Source of the DNA: Candidatus Finniella inopinata
GTDB lineage: Bacteria > Pseudomonadota > Alphaproteobacteria > Paracaedibacterales > CAIULA01
Assembly (NCBI RefSeq): GCF_004210305.1
Contig: NZ_SCFB01000005.1
Span: forward strand, 62,001 to 126,000
Length of the DNA stretch: 64,000 nt
Direction of reading: 5' to 3'
The translations under genes were made by a program, and so were the position numbers. Positions 35,491-43,972 of the stretch are shown piece after piece (the first letter of the stretch is position 1; each line of letters begins with the position of its first letter). The notes beneath the pieces are model-generated. The model saw only the letters and a list, made by a program, of their open reading frames with translations. It was not told the origin of the DNA and ran no database searches.

Positions 35491-36485
35491 TATTGAGCAT
35501 CCCAAACAATGAAAGCAGCGATAATGACTATGCCAGCCAAAGATAATGGTAAAAAGATTTTCCAACCTAACCGCATTAACTGGTCATACCGATAACGAGG
35601 CAGCGTAGCGCGGACCCATAAAAACAGGAAAAGGAAAAAGCATATTTTGCCCAAAAACCATACGATGGGGGGAATGTTTGTTAACCAAGGCCAACCAAAA
35701 GGCGGTAACCACCCGCCAAAGAAAAGGATGCTGTTCATGGCGCTCATCAAAATCATGTTCGCATATTCGCCCAGATAAAACAGGGCATAGCTGAAGGATG
35801 AATATTCCACGTTATAGCCTGAAACCAATTCAGCTTCCGCTTCGGGCAGGTCAAAGGGGGTTCTGTTTGTCTCAGCAAGCGAGGATATGAAAAAAATGAC
35901 CGCCAACGGAAATAATTTAACCACAAACCATTGGTCATTTTGTGCAAGAACGATCTCCTTCAAGTTTAAAGATCCTGCACACAGAACAACGCAAACAATC
36001 ACCAATCCAATGGAGACTTCATAGGAAATCATCTGGGCTGCTGATCGAAGCGCCCCCAAGAAGGCATACTTTGAGTTACTTGACCAACCGGCAATAATAA
36101 TGCCGTAAACCCCCAGGGAAGAGATGGCGAGCACGTACAAAACGCCAACGTTAATGTCCGCAAACACCCAATCAGGTCCAAATGGGATGACGGCCCATGC
36201 GGCCAAACTGAGGCTGAAGGTTAAAATCGGCGCAAAAACAAATAAAATTTTGTCCGCATCGTTCGGCAACACAAGCTCTTTATGAAGCAACTTGATGCCG
36301 TCCGCAATGGGCTGCAGTAGGCCAAAGGGGCCAACCTGGGTGGGGCCCACCCGTAGTTGCATATAGGCCAAAACTTTACGCTCGGCCAGGGTTAAATAGG
36401 CGACGCCTAAGACAAGGGCTAGCATGAAGCCTAAGATTTTAAAACTTAGCCAAAAGACTGTGGTTAAAAAACTAGCAAAAAACAA
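35490..36485 (-). CDS. nuoH: NADH-quinone oxidoreductase subunit H
   Basis: 331 aa with eight hydrophobic helices, the subunit forming the quinone chamber at the membrane arm base. Hallmarks are [67 protein letters not shown] and [30 protein letters not shown] codon is the best available start; no ATG gives the full first helix. It is the first gene of a two-gene nuoHI unit; nuoG does not precede it, a GNAT gene does. Confidence 0.96.
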   Translation of the reverse strand: MFFASFLTTVFWLSFKILGFMLALVLGVAYLTLAERKVLAYMQLRVGPTQVGPFGLLQPIADGIKLLHKELVLPNDADKILFVFAPILTFSLSLAAWAVIPFGPDWVFADINVGVLYVLAISSLGVYGIIIAGWSSNSKYAFLGALRSAAQMISYEVSIGLVIVCVVLCAGSLNLKEIVLAQNDQWFVVKLFPLAVIFFISSLAETNRTPFDLPEAEAELVSGYNVEYSSFSYALFYLGEYANMILMSAMNSILFFGGWLPPFGWPWLTNIPPIVWFLGKICFFLFLFLWVRATLPRYRYDQLMRLGWKIFLPLSLAGIVIIAAFIVWDAQ

Positions 36486-36622
36486 TGTATGGACTGCAAG
36501 AAATCTTTTATCCTCTCAGTCTAGCATGGAGGAAATCAAAGCGTCATCCGAAAAGCAGAAGAGGAACAAAACCCAGGGTGTATGGGAAATGGTTAACAAA
36601 CGCTTAAAATCTACTGTTTTTC

Positions 36623-37213
36623 TCAACATCCAGCTGGCAAAAGGTCGCTTTCAGAAAAGACAGAATATGTCTGTAGCTCTGCAAGGTTACCATCTTTTCT
36701 TGGCCAACCCCCTTTTTGAACGTATTCAAGTTTAAATCCAAGCTTTATAGGAACTTTTGTCGAGGCGACGTTTTCAGCATCACAGTAAATTTCAAGCTTT
36801 CTGGATTTTAAAACTCTAAAGGCAAGAATGGATAGGGCATGAACGGCCTCAGTTGCGTAACCTTTTGATCTTTGGCTACGACGGATGAAGTATGAAATTC
36901 CGAACTGCGGGATCATCCAATTGGCTTGGAATGAGGGGAAAGCGCATCGCCCCAAAACTTCTTCGGTTTCTTTATCGATGATAAGATAGCGAATAAAATC
37001 CCGTAGGATGAAATCTGCGTGGTGCTTGCGGCAGTCTTCCTCAACGGCTCCTATTCCCGGCACATTCGCAGACCAATTAAGCCACTGCACATAATCTTCA
37101 AAACCATCATTAATCGCTTGATGCAATTTTTCACCAAACCCTGCTTTTGGCATTTGGAGTCTTAGGCGGGAGGTTTCAATGACTTCAGGGAGGTCGATTA
37201 AGATCTTATTCAT
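36623..37213 (-). CDS. GNAT-family N-acetyltransferase (RimJ/RimL-like)
   Basis: About 196 aa from the ATG at 37213, which has an aaagga site 7-10 bases upstream; the ORF is open further to 37279 but that part has no signal. It begins like RimJ/RimL proteins (VIETSRLRLQMPKAGFGEKLHQAIND). The acetyl-CoA-binding loop region is FIRRSQRSKGYATEAVHALSILAF and a late VASTKVPIKLGFKLEYVQKG gives the Asn-free version of the NxxSxxxxEKxGF motif. The substrate is unknown. It is the last ordinary-composition gene before a GC-rich island. Confidence 0.85.
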   Translation of the reverse strand: MNKILIDLPEVIETSRLRLQMPKAGFGEKLHQAINDGFEDYVQWLNWSANVPGIGAVEEDCRKHHADFILRDFIRYLIIDKETEEVLGRCAFPSFQANWMIPQFGISYFIRRSQRSKGYATEAVHALSILAFRVLKSRKLEIYCDAENVASTKVPIKLGFKLEYVQKGGWPRKDGNLAELQTYSVFSESDLLPAGC

Positions 37214-37334
37214 ATAATCCTTTAATGTGGCGGAAGGCGAATCAATTAAGTTGGTGGAACTGTTCTTGGAGGGGGGCATTTAAAATGGCTGTCGACGCAT
37301 ACGAACCTTGTGATCGCAGCACCACGGGCCCTGC

Positions 37335-38087
37335 TCAGACCACTCGAACTTCGGCGAGCCGCTTGACGGCGAACTCGTCGTCCCAGCAGACGGGGGCTTC
37401 CCATGCGGCCGATGCTTGTGCAGAGATGTCGAGCGCGACGTCGTCGAGACCGGCGGAATTGTGGGGTAGGACCAGGTCGAGGTCGGGGACATCGACGTGC
37501 GACTCGTCCCAGTCGATCAGCCCGACCCGATCTCTGGTCATGCGGATGTTGCCAGGGTTATGGTCGCCGTGGACAACGCATGTCTGCCGTCCGGTTAGTC
37601 GTGCCCACGCTGCTCGGCATCGAGCAACTCCCTCAGGCGGCATCGCGCGGAGGTCGATCCTCGTCCCGGTCTCGGCGTGCAAGAGGTCAATCGATGATCG
37701 CCAGCCCGGGCGCTGTGGCCAGCCCTGCGTCAAGCGGTGCAACTGGCGGAGCGTGTTGGCCACGCGACGCCAGTCGGCTTGCGACTCGGGCGGTCCGCCA
37801 TCTACGTAAGTCATCACCACCAGACCTTCGGCGAACAGCCGGCCGTCCGTGGTCGGGATGGGAAGCGGCACGGTCAGACCTTCACAGTCAAGGTATTGGA
37901 GAAGTTCGGTCTCCCACGCGAGATCAGCGTCACTCCTGGCACTGAGGCGAGCAACCGCAAGGTGTCCATTGACGCGCACGCTCCACACGTCATTGGCGAC
38001 TCCTCCAGCGAGCCGCTCGATGCGAGCGACATCGTCACCCCACTGCTTGAGGGACTTCCAACTTGCCTGGCTGTCTCTATCTTTCAC
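37335..38087 (-). CDS. Aminoglycoside/choline-kinase-like phosphotransferase, GC-rich and foreign-looking
   Basis: 250 aa with a GTG start preceded by a strong aaggagg site. It belongs to the APH/choline kinase fold: the N-terminal lobe is IERLAGGVANDVWSVRVNGHLAVARLS, the catalytic loop is VVHGDHNPGNIRM and the metal-binding step is VGLIDWDESHVDVPDLDL. The substrate cannot be read from sequence; aminoglycoside resistance, a homoserine-kinase-type or a fructosamine-kinase-type activity are all possible. Lines here are around two-thirds G+C, against about 40 percent in surrounding DNA, and codon use follows that. This indicates recent transfer from a high-GC donor such as an actinobacterium. 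Confidence 0.8.
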   Translation of the reverse strand: MKDRDSQASWKSLKQWGDDVARIERLAGGVANDVWSVRVNGHLAVARLSARSDADLAWETELLQYLDCEGLTVPLPIPTTDGRLFAEGLVVMTYVDGGPPESQADWRRVANTLRQLHRLTQGWPQRPGWRSSIDLLHAETGTRIDLRAMPPEGVARCRAAWARLTGRQTCVVHGDHNPGNIRMTRDRVGLIDWDESHVDVPDLDLVLPHNSAGLDDVALDISAQASAAWEAPVCWDDEFAVKRLAEVRVV

Positions 38088-38171
38088 TGTGCCTCCTTAA
38101 AAACTGACGTTTCTTTTTGATTTAATCATTCTTCGTATATTTTTTTAAGTAGCTTATCTTTAAAAAAGAAG

Positions 38172-38668
38172 AGGATCGGACAATTAAGTCGACCTAGAAG
38201 AAATTAAGCGATATAACTTTTCAACCGCTTTATCGTCCTCTCTATTGTTAAACCTGTACTCCATTTCCTTCAAGAAGAAATAGAAATTTACCTTAAACCC
38301 ACCGTGGTAAAGCTTTAAACGCCTTTTGGCAAAGCTCCAGAAATTTTCAATGCCATTGATATGAACCTTTCCATTGGCAAAGATCTTTTTGTGGTTTATG
38401 CGAATGTGTTGAAACCCCCTCAAGCTCTAAGTTGTTGTAAGCTTTATACCCATCAGAGCTTGCATTTGTGCCGGCCATCAGCAAGCTTATAAGCGCCTCT
38501 AAAACACAACAATGTGGGCATGTAATATGCCTGTCTGAACTCATCTTTCCTGCCACATTTTTGTCTCCAAAAACGTGGCTTATTCTATCACGAAAAAACC
38601 ATCTCAAAACCATCTCAAAACCATTAATCTTAGACCATTTATTAGGCCATTTCTAATGGTCCGATCCT
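38172..38668 (-). mobile_element. Internally deleted IS1595-type remnant
   Basis: Ends are aggatcggacaatta at 38172-38186 and the inverse taatggtccgatcct at 38654-38668 (14 of 15 positions match). The body, under 500 bp, is too short for an intact IS1595 element. No 8-bp target duplication is visible. The right end lies 7 bp from the trxB stop. Confidence 0.7.
38184..38613 (-). pseudogene. Frameshifted IS1595-family transposase remnant
   Basis: Two frames together give the transposase C-terminus: SSDGYKAYNNLELEG in one frame, then FQHIRINHKKIFANGKVHINGIENFWSFAKRRLKLYHGG in the other. The second is the typical IDGIENFWSFAKRRL block of IS1595 transposases with its catalytic Asn/His-Glu-like residues. 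The change of frame is near 38410. The N-terminal zinc-binding and first catalytic part is missing, and the upstream sequence (HITCPHCCVLEALISLL) is scrambled. Non-functional. Confidence 0.75.
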
Positions 38669-38674
38669 AATTTT

Positions 38675-39616
38675 TTATAGCCCTCTAAACTTTTCAGCCT
38701 CAATGGCAGCCATGCACCCCTGTCCTGCGGCTGTTACGGCCTGACGGAAAACTTTATCTTGCACATCGCCAGCCGCAAAAACACCGGGGATAGAGGTGGC
38801 TGTGCTGTTGGGTTTTGTCAAAATGTACCCTTCGGTATCTAAATCAATATGGCCTTTAAAAATCTCGCTCATGGGCGTGTGGCCAATGGCGACGAAGACA
38901 CCATCAACTTCTAGCTGGCTTTTTGCGCCCGTTTGCAGATTGTGCAGGGCTAAACCGGTGAGGGCTTTGTGGGGGATATCTTTACCCAACACCTCATCAA
39001 CAGCGGTATCCCATATCATGCTGATTTTTGGGTTGCGGAACAAACGGTCTTGGGCAATCTTTTCCGCCCTCAATTGGTCGCGACGATGGATCAAAGTCAC
39101 ATGGCTGGCATGATTGGTCAGAAAAATGGCTTCTTCAACGGCGCTGTTTCCGCCCCCAATAACCGCCACGCGTTTATCCTTAAAGAAAAAACCATCACAT
39201 GTGGCGCAGGCCGATACGCCGAACCCGCGATATTTTTCTTCGCTTTCAAGGCCCAACCAACGGGCCTGAGCCCCCGTTGCGATGATAACGGTATCCGCAT
39301 GATAAACGGTTTCACTGTCACCCTGGCAAACAAAGGGGCGCTGGCTGAAATCAACCTGCGTTATAAAATCGTAAACCATTTCGGTTCCCACATGTTCAGC
39401 CTGTTGATGCATTTGTTCCATCAACCAAGGGCCTTGAATGGGTTGTCCAAAGCCAGGAAAGTTTTCGACATCCGTTGTGATCATTAATTGCCCCCCGGGT
39501 TGTAAGCCTAAGGCTTGGAGGGGCTTTAGGTTGGCACGGGCTGCATAAATCGCCGCTGTATAGCCCGCTGGCCCACCACCGATAATCAGAACTTTGGTTT
39601 TCTTGATTGTTGTCAT
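38675..39616 (-). CDS. trxB: Thioredoxin reductase
   Basis: 313 aa. It is an FAD enzyme that transfers electrons from NADPH to thioredoxin. The FAD-binding motif is VLIIGGGPAGYTAAIYAARA, the redox-active disulfide is CATC in GVSACATCDGFFF, the NADPH site is VAVIGGGNSAVEEAIFL, and the C-terminal FAD motif is GVFAAGDVQDKVFRQAVTAAGQGCMAA. Length and start are normal. A degraded IS sits just downstream. Confidence 0.97.
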   Translation of the reverse strand: MTTIKKTKVLIIGGGPAGYTAAIYAARANLKPLQALGLQPGGQLMITTDVENFPGFGQPIQGPWLMEQMHQQAEHVGTEMVYDFITQVDFSQRPFVCQGDSETVYHADTVIIATGAQARWLGLESEEKYRGFGVSACATCDGFFFKDKRVAVIGGGNSAVEEAIFLTNHASHVTLIHRRDQLRAEKIAQDRLFRNPKISMIWDTAVDEVLGKDIPHKALTGLALHNLQTGAKSQLEVDGVFVAIGHTPMSEIFKGHIDLDTEGYILTKPNSTATSIPGVFAAGDVQDKVFRQAVTAAGQGCMAAIEAEKFRGL

Positions 39617-39741
39617 TTTCGAACAATATGTTTGAATTTACTTATGGCCAGCTTAAAGGTTTAAAGCGGTTCCTTCAAATGTGAATTATACCCCTTCAAA
39701 TGATTTTCCGGTTTTCTGGGTTGAGTCATAAAACCTTGCCA

Positions 39742-39796
39742 TATAGCTCATATAATGTGAAAATATGAGCTATAAAAACTTATGGTATAACTCATT
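39742..39796 (+). promoter_or_regulatory. Palindromic operator/promoter upstream of the Fic gene
   Basis: A perfect 12-bp inverted repeat (tatagctcatat at 39742-39753, atatgagctata at 39763-39774, 9-base loop) overlaps a tataat box. A third, imperfect half-site, tataactcatt, ends exactly at the ATG (39786-39796). The layout parallels that before the AAA ATPase at 31574, with unrelated sequence. Confidence 0.55.
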
Positions 39797-40891
39797 ATGT
39801 GGAATTGGCAACAAGCGAACTGGCCTCATTTTTCTTACGATGAAAAACTCCTAGATACTTTAGAGGAAGAATTTATCCATCAATCTGGCTATATGAAAGG
39901 CTGCATAAAGCACCTTCCAGAAAAAGATAAAATTATCTTAACAGTTGACCTGATGAGCCAAGAAGCTTTGAAGACTTCAGAAATTGAGGGGGACTATCTC
40001 AATCGTGAAAGTATTCAATCTTCTATTCGACGTAATTTTGGTCTTGAAACCGATAACCGTAAAATTCCTCCCTCTGAACAAGGTATTGCTAAAATGTTAA
40101 TTGATTCCTATACAACGTTTGCAGAACCTCTTACACACCAAAAATTATTTGATTGGCACACCCTTTTAACAAATGGTCGCCAAGATTTATTAACGATGGG
40201 AGCCTACAGAACTCACATAGAACCTATGCAAGTTGTTTCAGGGGCCCTTCATAAACCTAAAATATATTTTGAGGCCCCTCCGTCTCAAAAGATTCCTTGG
40301 GAAATGGAACAATTTATTTACTGGTTTAATCAAGAAGTTTCTCATCTACGTCCTTTAACACGCGCTGGAATAGCCCATCTTTATTTTGTCTGTGTTCATC
40401 CTTTTGAAGATGGCAATGGACGGATAGGACGCACCATATCTGAGAAAGCCCTTTCTCAATATATTGGGAGCCCTATTTTAATTGCTTTATCTCATACCAT
40501 CCAACAAAGGAAGAAGGATTACTATGATGCTTTAGAGCAAGCAAACCAAAAGTTGGAAATAACGGATTGGCTTTTATACTTCTCGAACACAATTCTCCAG
40601 GCTCAGCTTTATACGCAAACACACCTTGATTTTATCCTTAAAAAAGCAAAAATCCTTGATAAGGTACGAGGCCAATTAAACCCCAGACAAGAAAAGGTTA
40701 TTATTCGACTGTTTAGAGAAGGTCCTGAAGGGTTTAAGGGAGGTCTCAGTGCTGATAATTACATTCGTATCACTCAAACATCGAGAGCGACGGCAACCCG
40801 CGACCTGCAAGCTCTGGTTGAAAAAGGCCTTTTGAATAAGAAGGGAGAATTAAAAGGAACTCGTTACTCTTTAAATATGAACTTTGCCTGA
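39797..40891 (+). CDS. Fic family protein (class II, with C-terminal winged helix)
   Basis: 364 aa. Fic proteins transfer AMP or related groups to protein hydroxyls. The active site HPFEDGNGRIGR begins at His201. An N-terminal inhibitory motif of the [S/T]xxxE[G/N] type, TSEIEG at 60-65, places it in class II, where the Glu blocks ATP until relieved. A Fic N-terminal domain (about 20-110) precedes the core. The last 80 residues (RQEKVIIRLFREGPEGFKGGLSADNYIRITQTSRATATRDLQALVEKGLLNKKG) form a winged helix that could bind DNA. This suggests autoregulation at the palindrome directly upstream. It converges with the divL-like gene, 4 bp apart. Confidence 0.92.
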   Translation: MWNWQQANWPHFSYDEKLLDTLEEEFIHQSGYMKGCIKHLPEKDKIILTVDLMSQEALKTSEIEGDYLNRESIQSSIRRNFGLETDNRKIPPSEQGIAKMLIDSYTTFAEPLTHQKLFDWHTLLTNGRQDLLTMGAYRTHIEPMQVVSGALHKPKIYFEAPPSQKIPWEMEQFIYWFNQEVSHLRPLTRAGIAHLYFVCVHPFEDGNGRIGRTISEKALSQYIGSPILIALSHTIQQRKKDYYDALEQANQKLEITDWLLYFSNTILQAQLYTQTHLDFILKKAKILDKVRGQLNPRQEKVIIRLFREGPEGFKGGLSADNYIRITQTSRATATRDLQALVEKGLLNKKGELKGTRYSLNMNFA

Positions 40892-40895
40892 TAAC

Positions 40896-43262
40896 TCATT
40901 GCCAGACCCCTTTCGCACAAGCTTCCAACGGCAATAGGCAAATCACCCGCGTTCCGTGATGGGGGGCTGATTCTATGGTGATGCTTCCTCCGTGTAATTC
41001 GATAATATGTTTCGCCAGCTGAAGGCTAAGGCCTGTGTTGCTTTGGCTGCTTTTATAATCAAGGCTTTCAAGAATTTTTTGTTGCTCATCAATCGGAATA
41101 CCAATCCCAGTGTCTTGAATAACCAACTGAAAATGATCCTTCCGTTCCAAAGAAAGGGCTGCCTTTAAGGTAATTTTCCCTCCGGCGGGGGTGAATTTAA
41201 TGGCGTTACTCAAAAGGTTGGCTATGGCATGCTGCAACCTTTTTATATCGATTGTGACTTGTTTGGTGCCCATTTGATTTTCAAGGACAAGAGTCACTTC
41301 TTGCTCTCGGGCCCTGGCTTCAACAATGACCATCGAGCTTGCAAGAAAGTCTTCCATGACAGCTTCTTGATAAGTCAAAACCAGTTTGCCGGCCTCGAAT
41401 GTTGCCAGTTCGATCATATTATCAATCAACCCTGTTAATCGCTGGGTGGATGTGGCGATGTTTTGAGAATAATCTTTTTGACGGTCATTAAGGGGCCCGA
41501 AATATTGATTTAAAAGAATCTCATTAAACCCATGAATGGAACTGAGGGCTGCTCTTAGCTCGTAGGCTACATGCGACACGAAATCTGATTTATAACGTTC
41601 TTTTTGTTCCAAATTAAGGGCTCTGTTTTTTAGGCTTTCTTCAAAACGCCACCGATCTGAAACATCAACAAACGTCAGCAAGTTCGCGCCATCAGGCAGC
41701 GGCACATAGGTATATTCGATCATTTGTTCGCCCTTAAGACGGAACATGCCTTGGCCTGCTCGTCGATTGATGACCTGCTCAATCATCCGTTTACGCCAGG
41801 TTCGACTTTCTTGAGGGTCGATGAACAAGGGGGAAATGCTTTTTAGAATTTCACTGATATGGCGACCTGGTTCAATCGCTTCTGGGTCCAGTCGCCAAAT
41901 TTTAGCCATGGACGGATTCGAAAGCCTGAGGCGGTTGTCTGTGCCAAAAACCACCAAACCTTCGTACAGATGATCCAACGTTTCTTTTTGCACAGCCACC
42001 AGGGTGTTATAGCCACGTTCCAGGCTTAACTGGTTGGTCATGTCGTCAAAAACAAAAATCAATCCCCCCAAAGGATGCGGGGCAATGACCGTTCTTAACG
42101 TTTGTCCATCGGGTAAATGAAGCAATTCGTGGATGGGCTGCATCAGATCTTTAAACAACCCCAAACTCTGACGCTTATAATCAAGAAAGTTGGAATATTC
42201 GGGCAGCTTTCGTCGTTCGCGCAAATTTTCCAGAATCTCGCTGTGGGTCGGTTTTGTGCATAACCAATTCTCATCAAAGTCAAATAATTTTAGATAAGCT
42301 TGATTGAAAAAAGTCAGCGTAGTTTTTGCATCATAAATCGCGATGGGGACTGAAATGTATTGCAAAACCTCGTGTTGAGCGTTGGTGTTTTGGTGTCGTT
42401 CATTCTTAGCTGCCTCAATTGCCGTGATATCCATCGCATACCCAACAGTAACGCCAAGTTTTTTGATGGGAATTTCACCCACTTCTAACAAACGACGCTC
42501 CCCTTTGATCACTTTATGAAAGGTTGTGACTTGGGGTGTGTTGGTCAATAACGCATGCTTTGAAAGCTCGTAAGCATTAAGGGCTTGCTTTAGGTCAATT
42601 AATTCAAGACCCTCTGCCAACACCGTATGAACGGTGGTTTCTAACATTTTTGCGTATTGGTGGTTGCAGTAATCTAATCGACCGTCTTGATTGCGATGCC
42701 ATAAAGCCAGCGGTGCTTGGTTGATAAGAGTTTTCAAGGCCTCCATCCGAAGCTGCAGTGTTTCACAATGTTCTTGATCATGACGTTTCTGGGCAGCCTC
42801 AGCCGTTACATCTTTGAACGATAAAAGGATAGCTTTGGGTTGTGTGGGGAAAGATGAGAAGAGGTTCCCCCGAATTTCCAGACAGCGCGTGTCATTAAGA
42901 ACGGATACGTGCAAGTGAAATTGACCACCAAATTTACACAAATGGTCCAGGGCTTGTGAAAAAGGAGAGAAGGGGGAATTACCAAAAATTTTTAGAAAAT
43001 CTTTTAATGCAAGTGGTACCCCATCTTCAATATTTAACAGGTCATGAAGATTTTCAGAACAGTTCATGAAATCCGCGCCAGGTGACCAATAACACCAGGC
43101 CTCTTGCAAATGAGACTGGACAAAATGACGGATATTCAAGTCATCATTAAGTGATTTTTGTAGCCTGTAGAGACGACGATAATCATAAATGAAAAAAAAC
43201 CCGGCAATCCCCAGAAATCCTAAGCCTAGATAGCCAAGCCAAATACTAAAGTTTGAGCCCAT
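40896..43262 (-). CDS. divL: DivL-like multi-PAS histidine-kinase homolog with Tyr at the phospho-acceptor site
   Basis: 788 aa. One N-terminal membrane helix (about 5-26) is followed by several PAS-like domains (for example LINQAPLALWHRNQDGRLDYCNHQY and ISVPIAIYDAKTTLTFFNQAYLKLF) and a HisKA-HATPase module. The H-box reads FVSHVAYELRAALSSIHGF, with Tyr567 where kinases have His. That substitution is the hallmark of Caulobacter DivL, which controls the CckA-CtrA cell-cycle pathway. The N-box NLLSNAIKFTPAGG and G1-box DTGIGIP are present, while the G2 region (SNTGLSLQLAKHIIELHGG) is close to normal. I infer a DivL ortholog; CckA, DivK and CtrA are not in the window. Confidence 0.8.
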   Translation of the reverse strand: MGSNFSIWLGYLGLGFLGIAGFFFIYDYRRLYRLQKSLNDDLNIRHFVQSHLQEAWCYWSPGADFMNCSENLHDLLNIEDGVPLALKDFLKIFGNSPFSPFSQALDHLCKFGGQFHLHVSVLNDTRCLEIRGNLFSSFPTQPKAILLSFKDVTAEAAQKRHDQEHCETLQLRMEALKTLINQAPLALWHRNQDGRLDYCNHQYAKMLETTVHTVLAEGLELIDLKQALNAYELSKHALLTNTPQVTTFHKVIKGERRLLEVGEIPIKKLGVTVGYAMDITAIEAAKNERHQNTNAQHEVLQYISVPIAIYDAKTTLTFFNQAYLKLFDFDENWLCTKPTHSEILENLRERRKLPEYSNFLDYKRQSLGLFKDLMQPIHELLHLPDGQTLRTVIAPHPLGGLIFVFDDMTNQLSLERGYNTLVAVQKETLDHLYEGLVVFGTDNRLRLSNPSMAKIWRLDPEAIEPGRHISEILKSISPLFIDPQESRTWRKRMIEQVINRRAGQGMFRLKGEQMIEYTYVPLPDGANLLTFVDVSDRWRFEESLKNRALNLEQKERYKSDFVSHVAYELRAALSSIHGFNEILLNQYFGPLNDRQKDYSQNIATSTQRLTGLIDNMIELATFEAGKLVLTYQEAVMEDFLASSMVIVEARAREQEVTLVLENQMGTKQVTIDIKRLQHAIANLLSNAIKFTPAGGKITLKAALSLERKDHFQLVIQDTGIGIPIDEQQKILESLDYKSSQSNTGLSLQLAKHIIELHGGSITIESAPHHGTRVICLLPLEACAKGVWQ

Positions 43263-43451
43263 TGAATTCCACCCACACAGCTTTCGCTAAACATTAAAAC
43301 ACCTACAAGTCTAGACAAAAATCAGTAACATTTTAAATGCTTATTCACAGGTGAATTTTTGTTTAAGAAAGCGCAAAGCCATTCTCTTAAGCATTCCTTA
43401 ATAAATTGTATGGTTCAATAAGAATAGATATTTTTTAGAAAGGAAAATACA

Positions 43452-43694
43452 ATGTTGAAAACTATTTTAGAGAAGTTAAGTCTTATCGCTGTTGCATTAT
43501 CTTTAGTGGTAGGTTTCGGTGGAACGGAAGTTGTGGCAGGGAAGTGCATGGAAAAATGCAAAGCTAAGGGGAAAACCCTTGCGCAATGTCAAAAAAAATG
43601 CGGGAAGAAGAAGCACAAAAAACATAAGGCAGAGACGTCAAGCTCTGATTCGGAATCAAAAACACCAAGCGATAGTTCCGACACGCCTAGCTAA
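43452..43694 (+). CDS. Small secreted cationic twin-CX3C peptide
   Basis: 80 aa. The signal peptide (LSLIAVALSLVVGFGGTEVVAG) is followed by a mature part of about 50 aa. It contains CMEKCKAKGKTLAQCQKKC, a CX3C-X9-CX3C pattern, then a Lys/His run (GKKKHKKHK) and a Ser/Asp-rich tail. The double CX3C arrangement is that of helical-hairpin disulfide peptides (alpha-hairpinin type), so a two-helix, two-disulfide fold is likely after export. A good ribosome-binding site (gaaagga) precedes the ATG. It could be an antimicrobial, host-directed or metal-binding peptide. Confidence 0.65.
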   Translation: MLKTILEKLSLIAVALSLVVGFGGTEVVAGKCMEKCKAKGKTLAQCQKKCGKKKHKKHKAETSSSDSESKTPSDSSDTPS

Positions 43695-43711
43695 AAAGAA
43701 TGTTTTGGAAA

Positions 43712-43787
43712 TGGTGGGCCCTGATGGATTCGAACCATCGACACCCTGATTAAAAGTCAGGTGCTCTACCAACTGAGCTAAGGGCCC
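43712..43787 (-). tRNA. tRNA-Lys (anticodon UUU)
   Basis: 76 nt cloverleaf read on the minus strand: acceptor stem GGGCCC/GGGCCC, D arm TAGCTCAGTTGGTAGAGCA, anticodon stem CCTGA/TCAGG with loop CTTTTAA (anticodon TTT), T arm GTTCGAATC, and an encoded CCA end. The 5' end lies at 43787. Confidence 0.97.
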
Positions 43788-43972
43788 TAAATTTCCAATT
43801 CAACCGTGCGTTGCACCTAACCTTTATAAGACAACCCTGTTGCTAGCGTCAAGGAATTCTTGAAACCAATTATACATAAGTTTGTGAAAAATAATCGGTA
43901 CGATAGCTTGTAAGGTGTGATATAAATAAAGGAGGTTTGCCGTTAATAGCTCGTATACGAAGATAAGGTTAT

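Noticed and set aside
35490..35565. Longer nuoI start
   Set aside because: It would extend 75 bp into nuoH; the ATG at 35490 gives the family N-terminus and a taatg junction.
36424..36735. Plus-strand 103-aa ORF
   Set aside because: It overlaps nuoH and the GNAT gene in antisense and has no ribosome-binding site or recognised motif.
37225..38120. Several long plus-strand ORFs in the GC-rich segment
   Set aside because: High G+C makes stop codons rare in all frames. Only the minus-strand frame has APH motifs and a ribosome-binding site.
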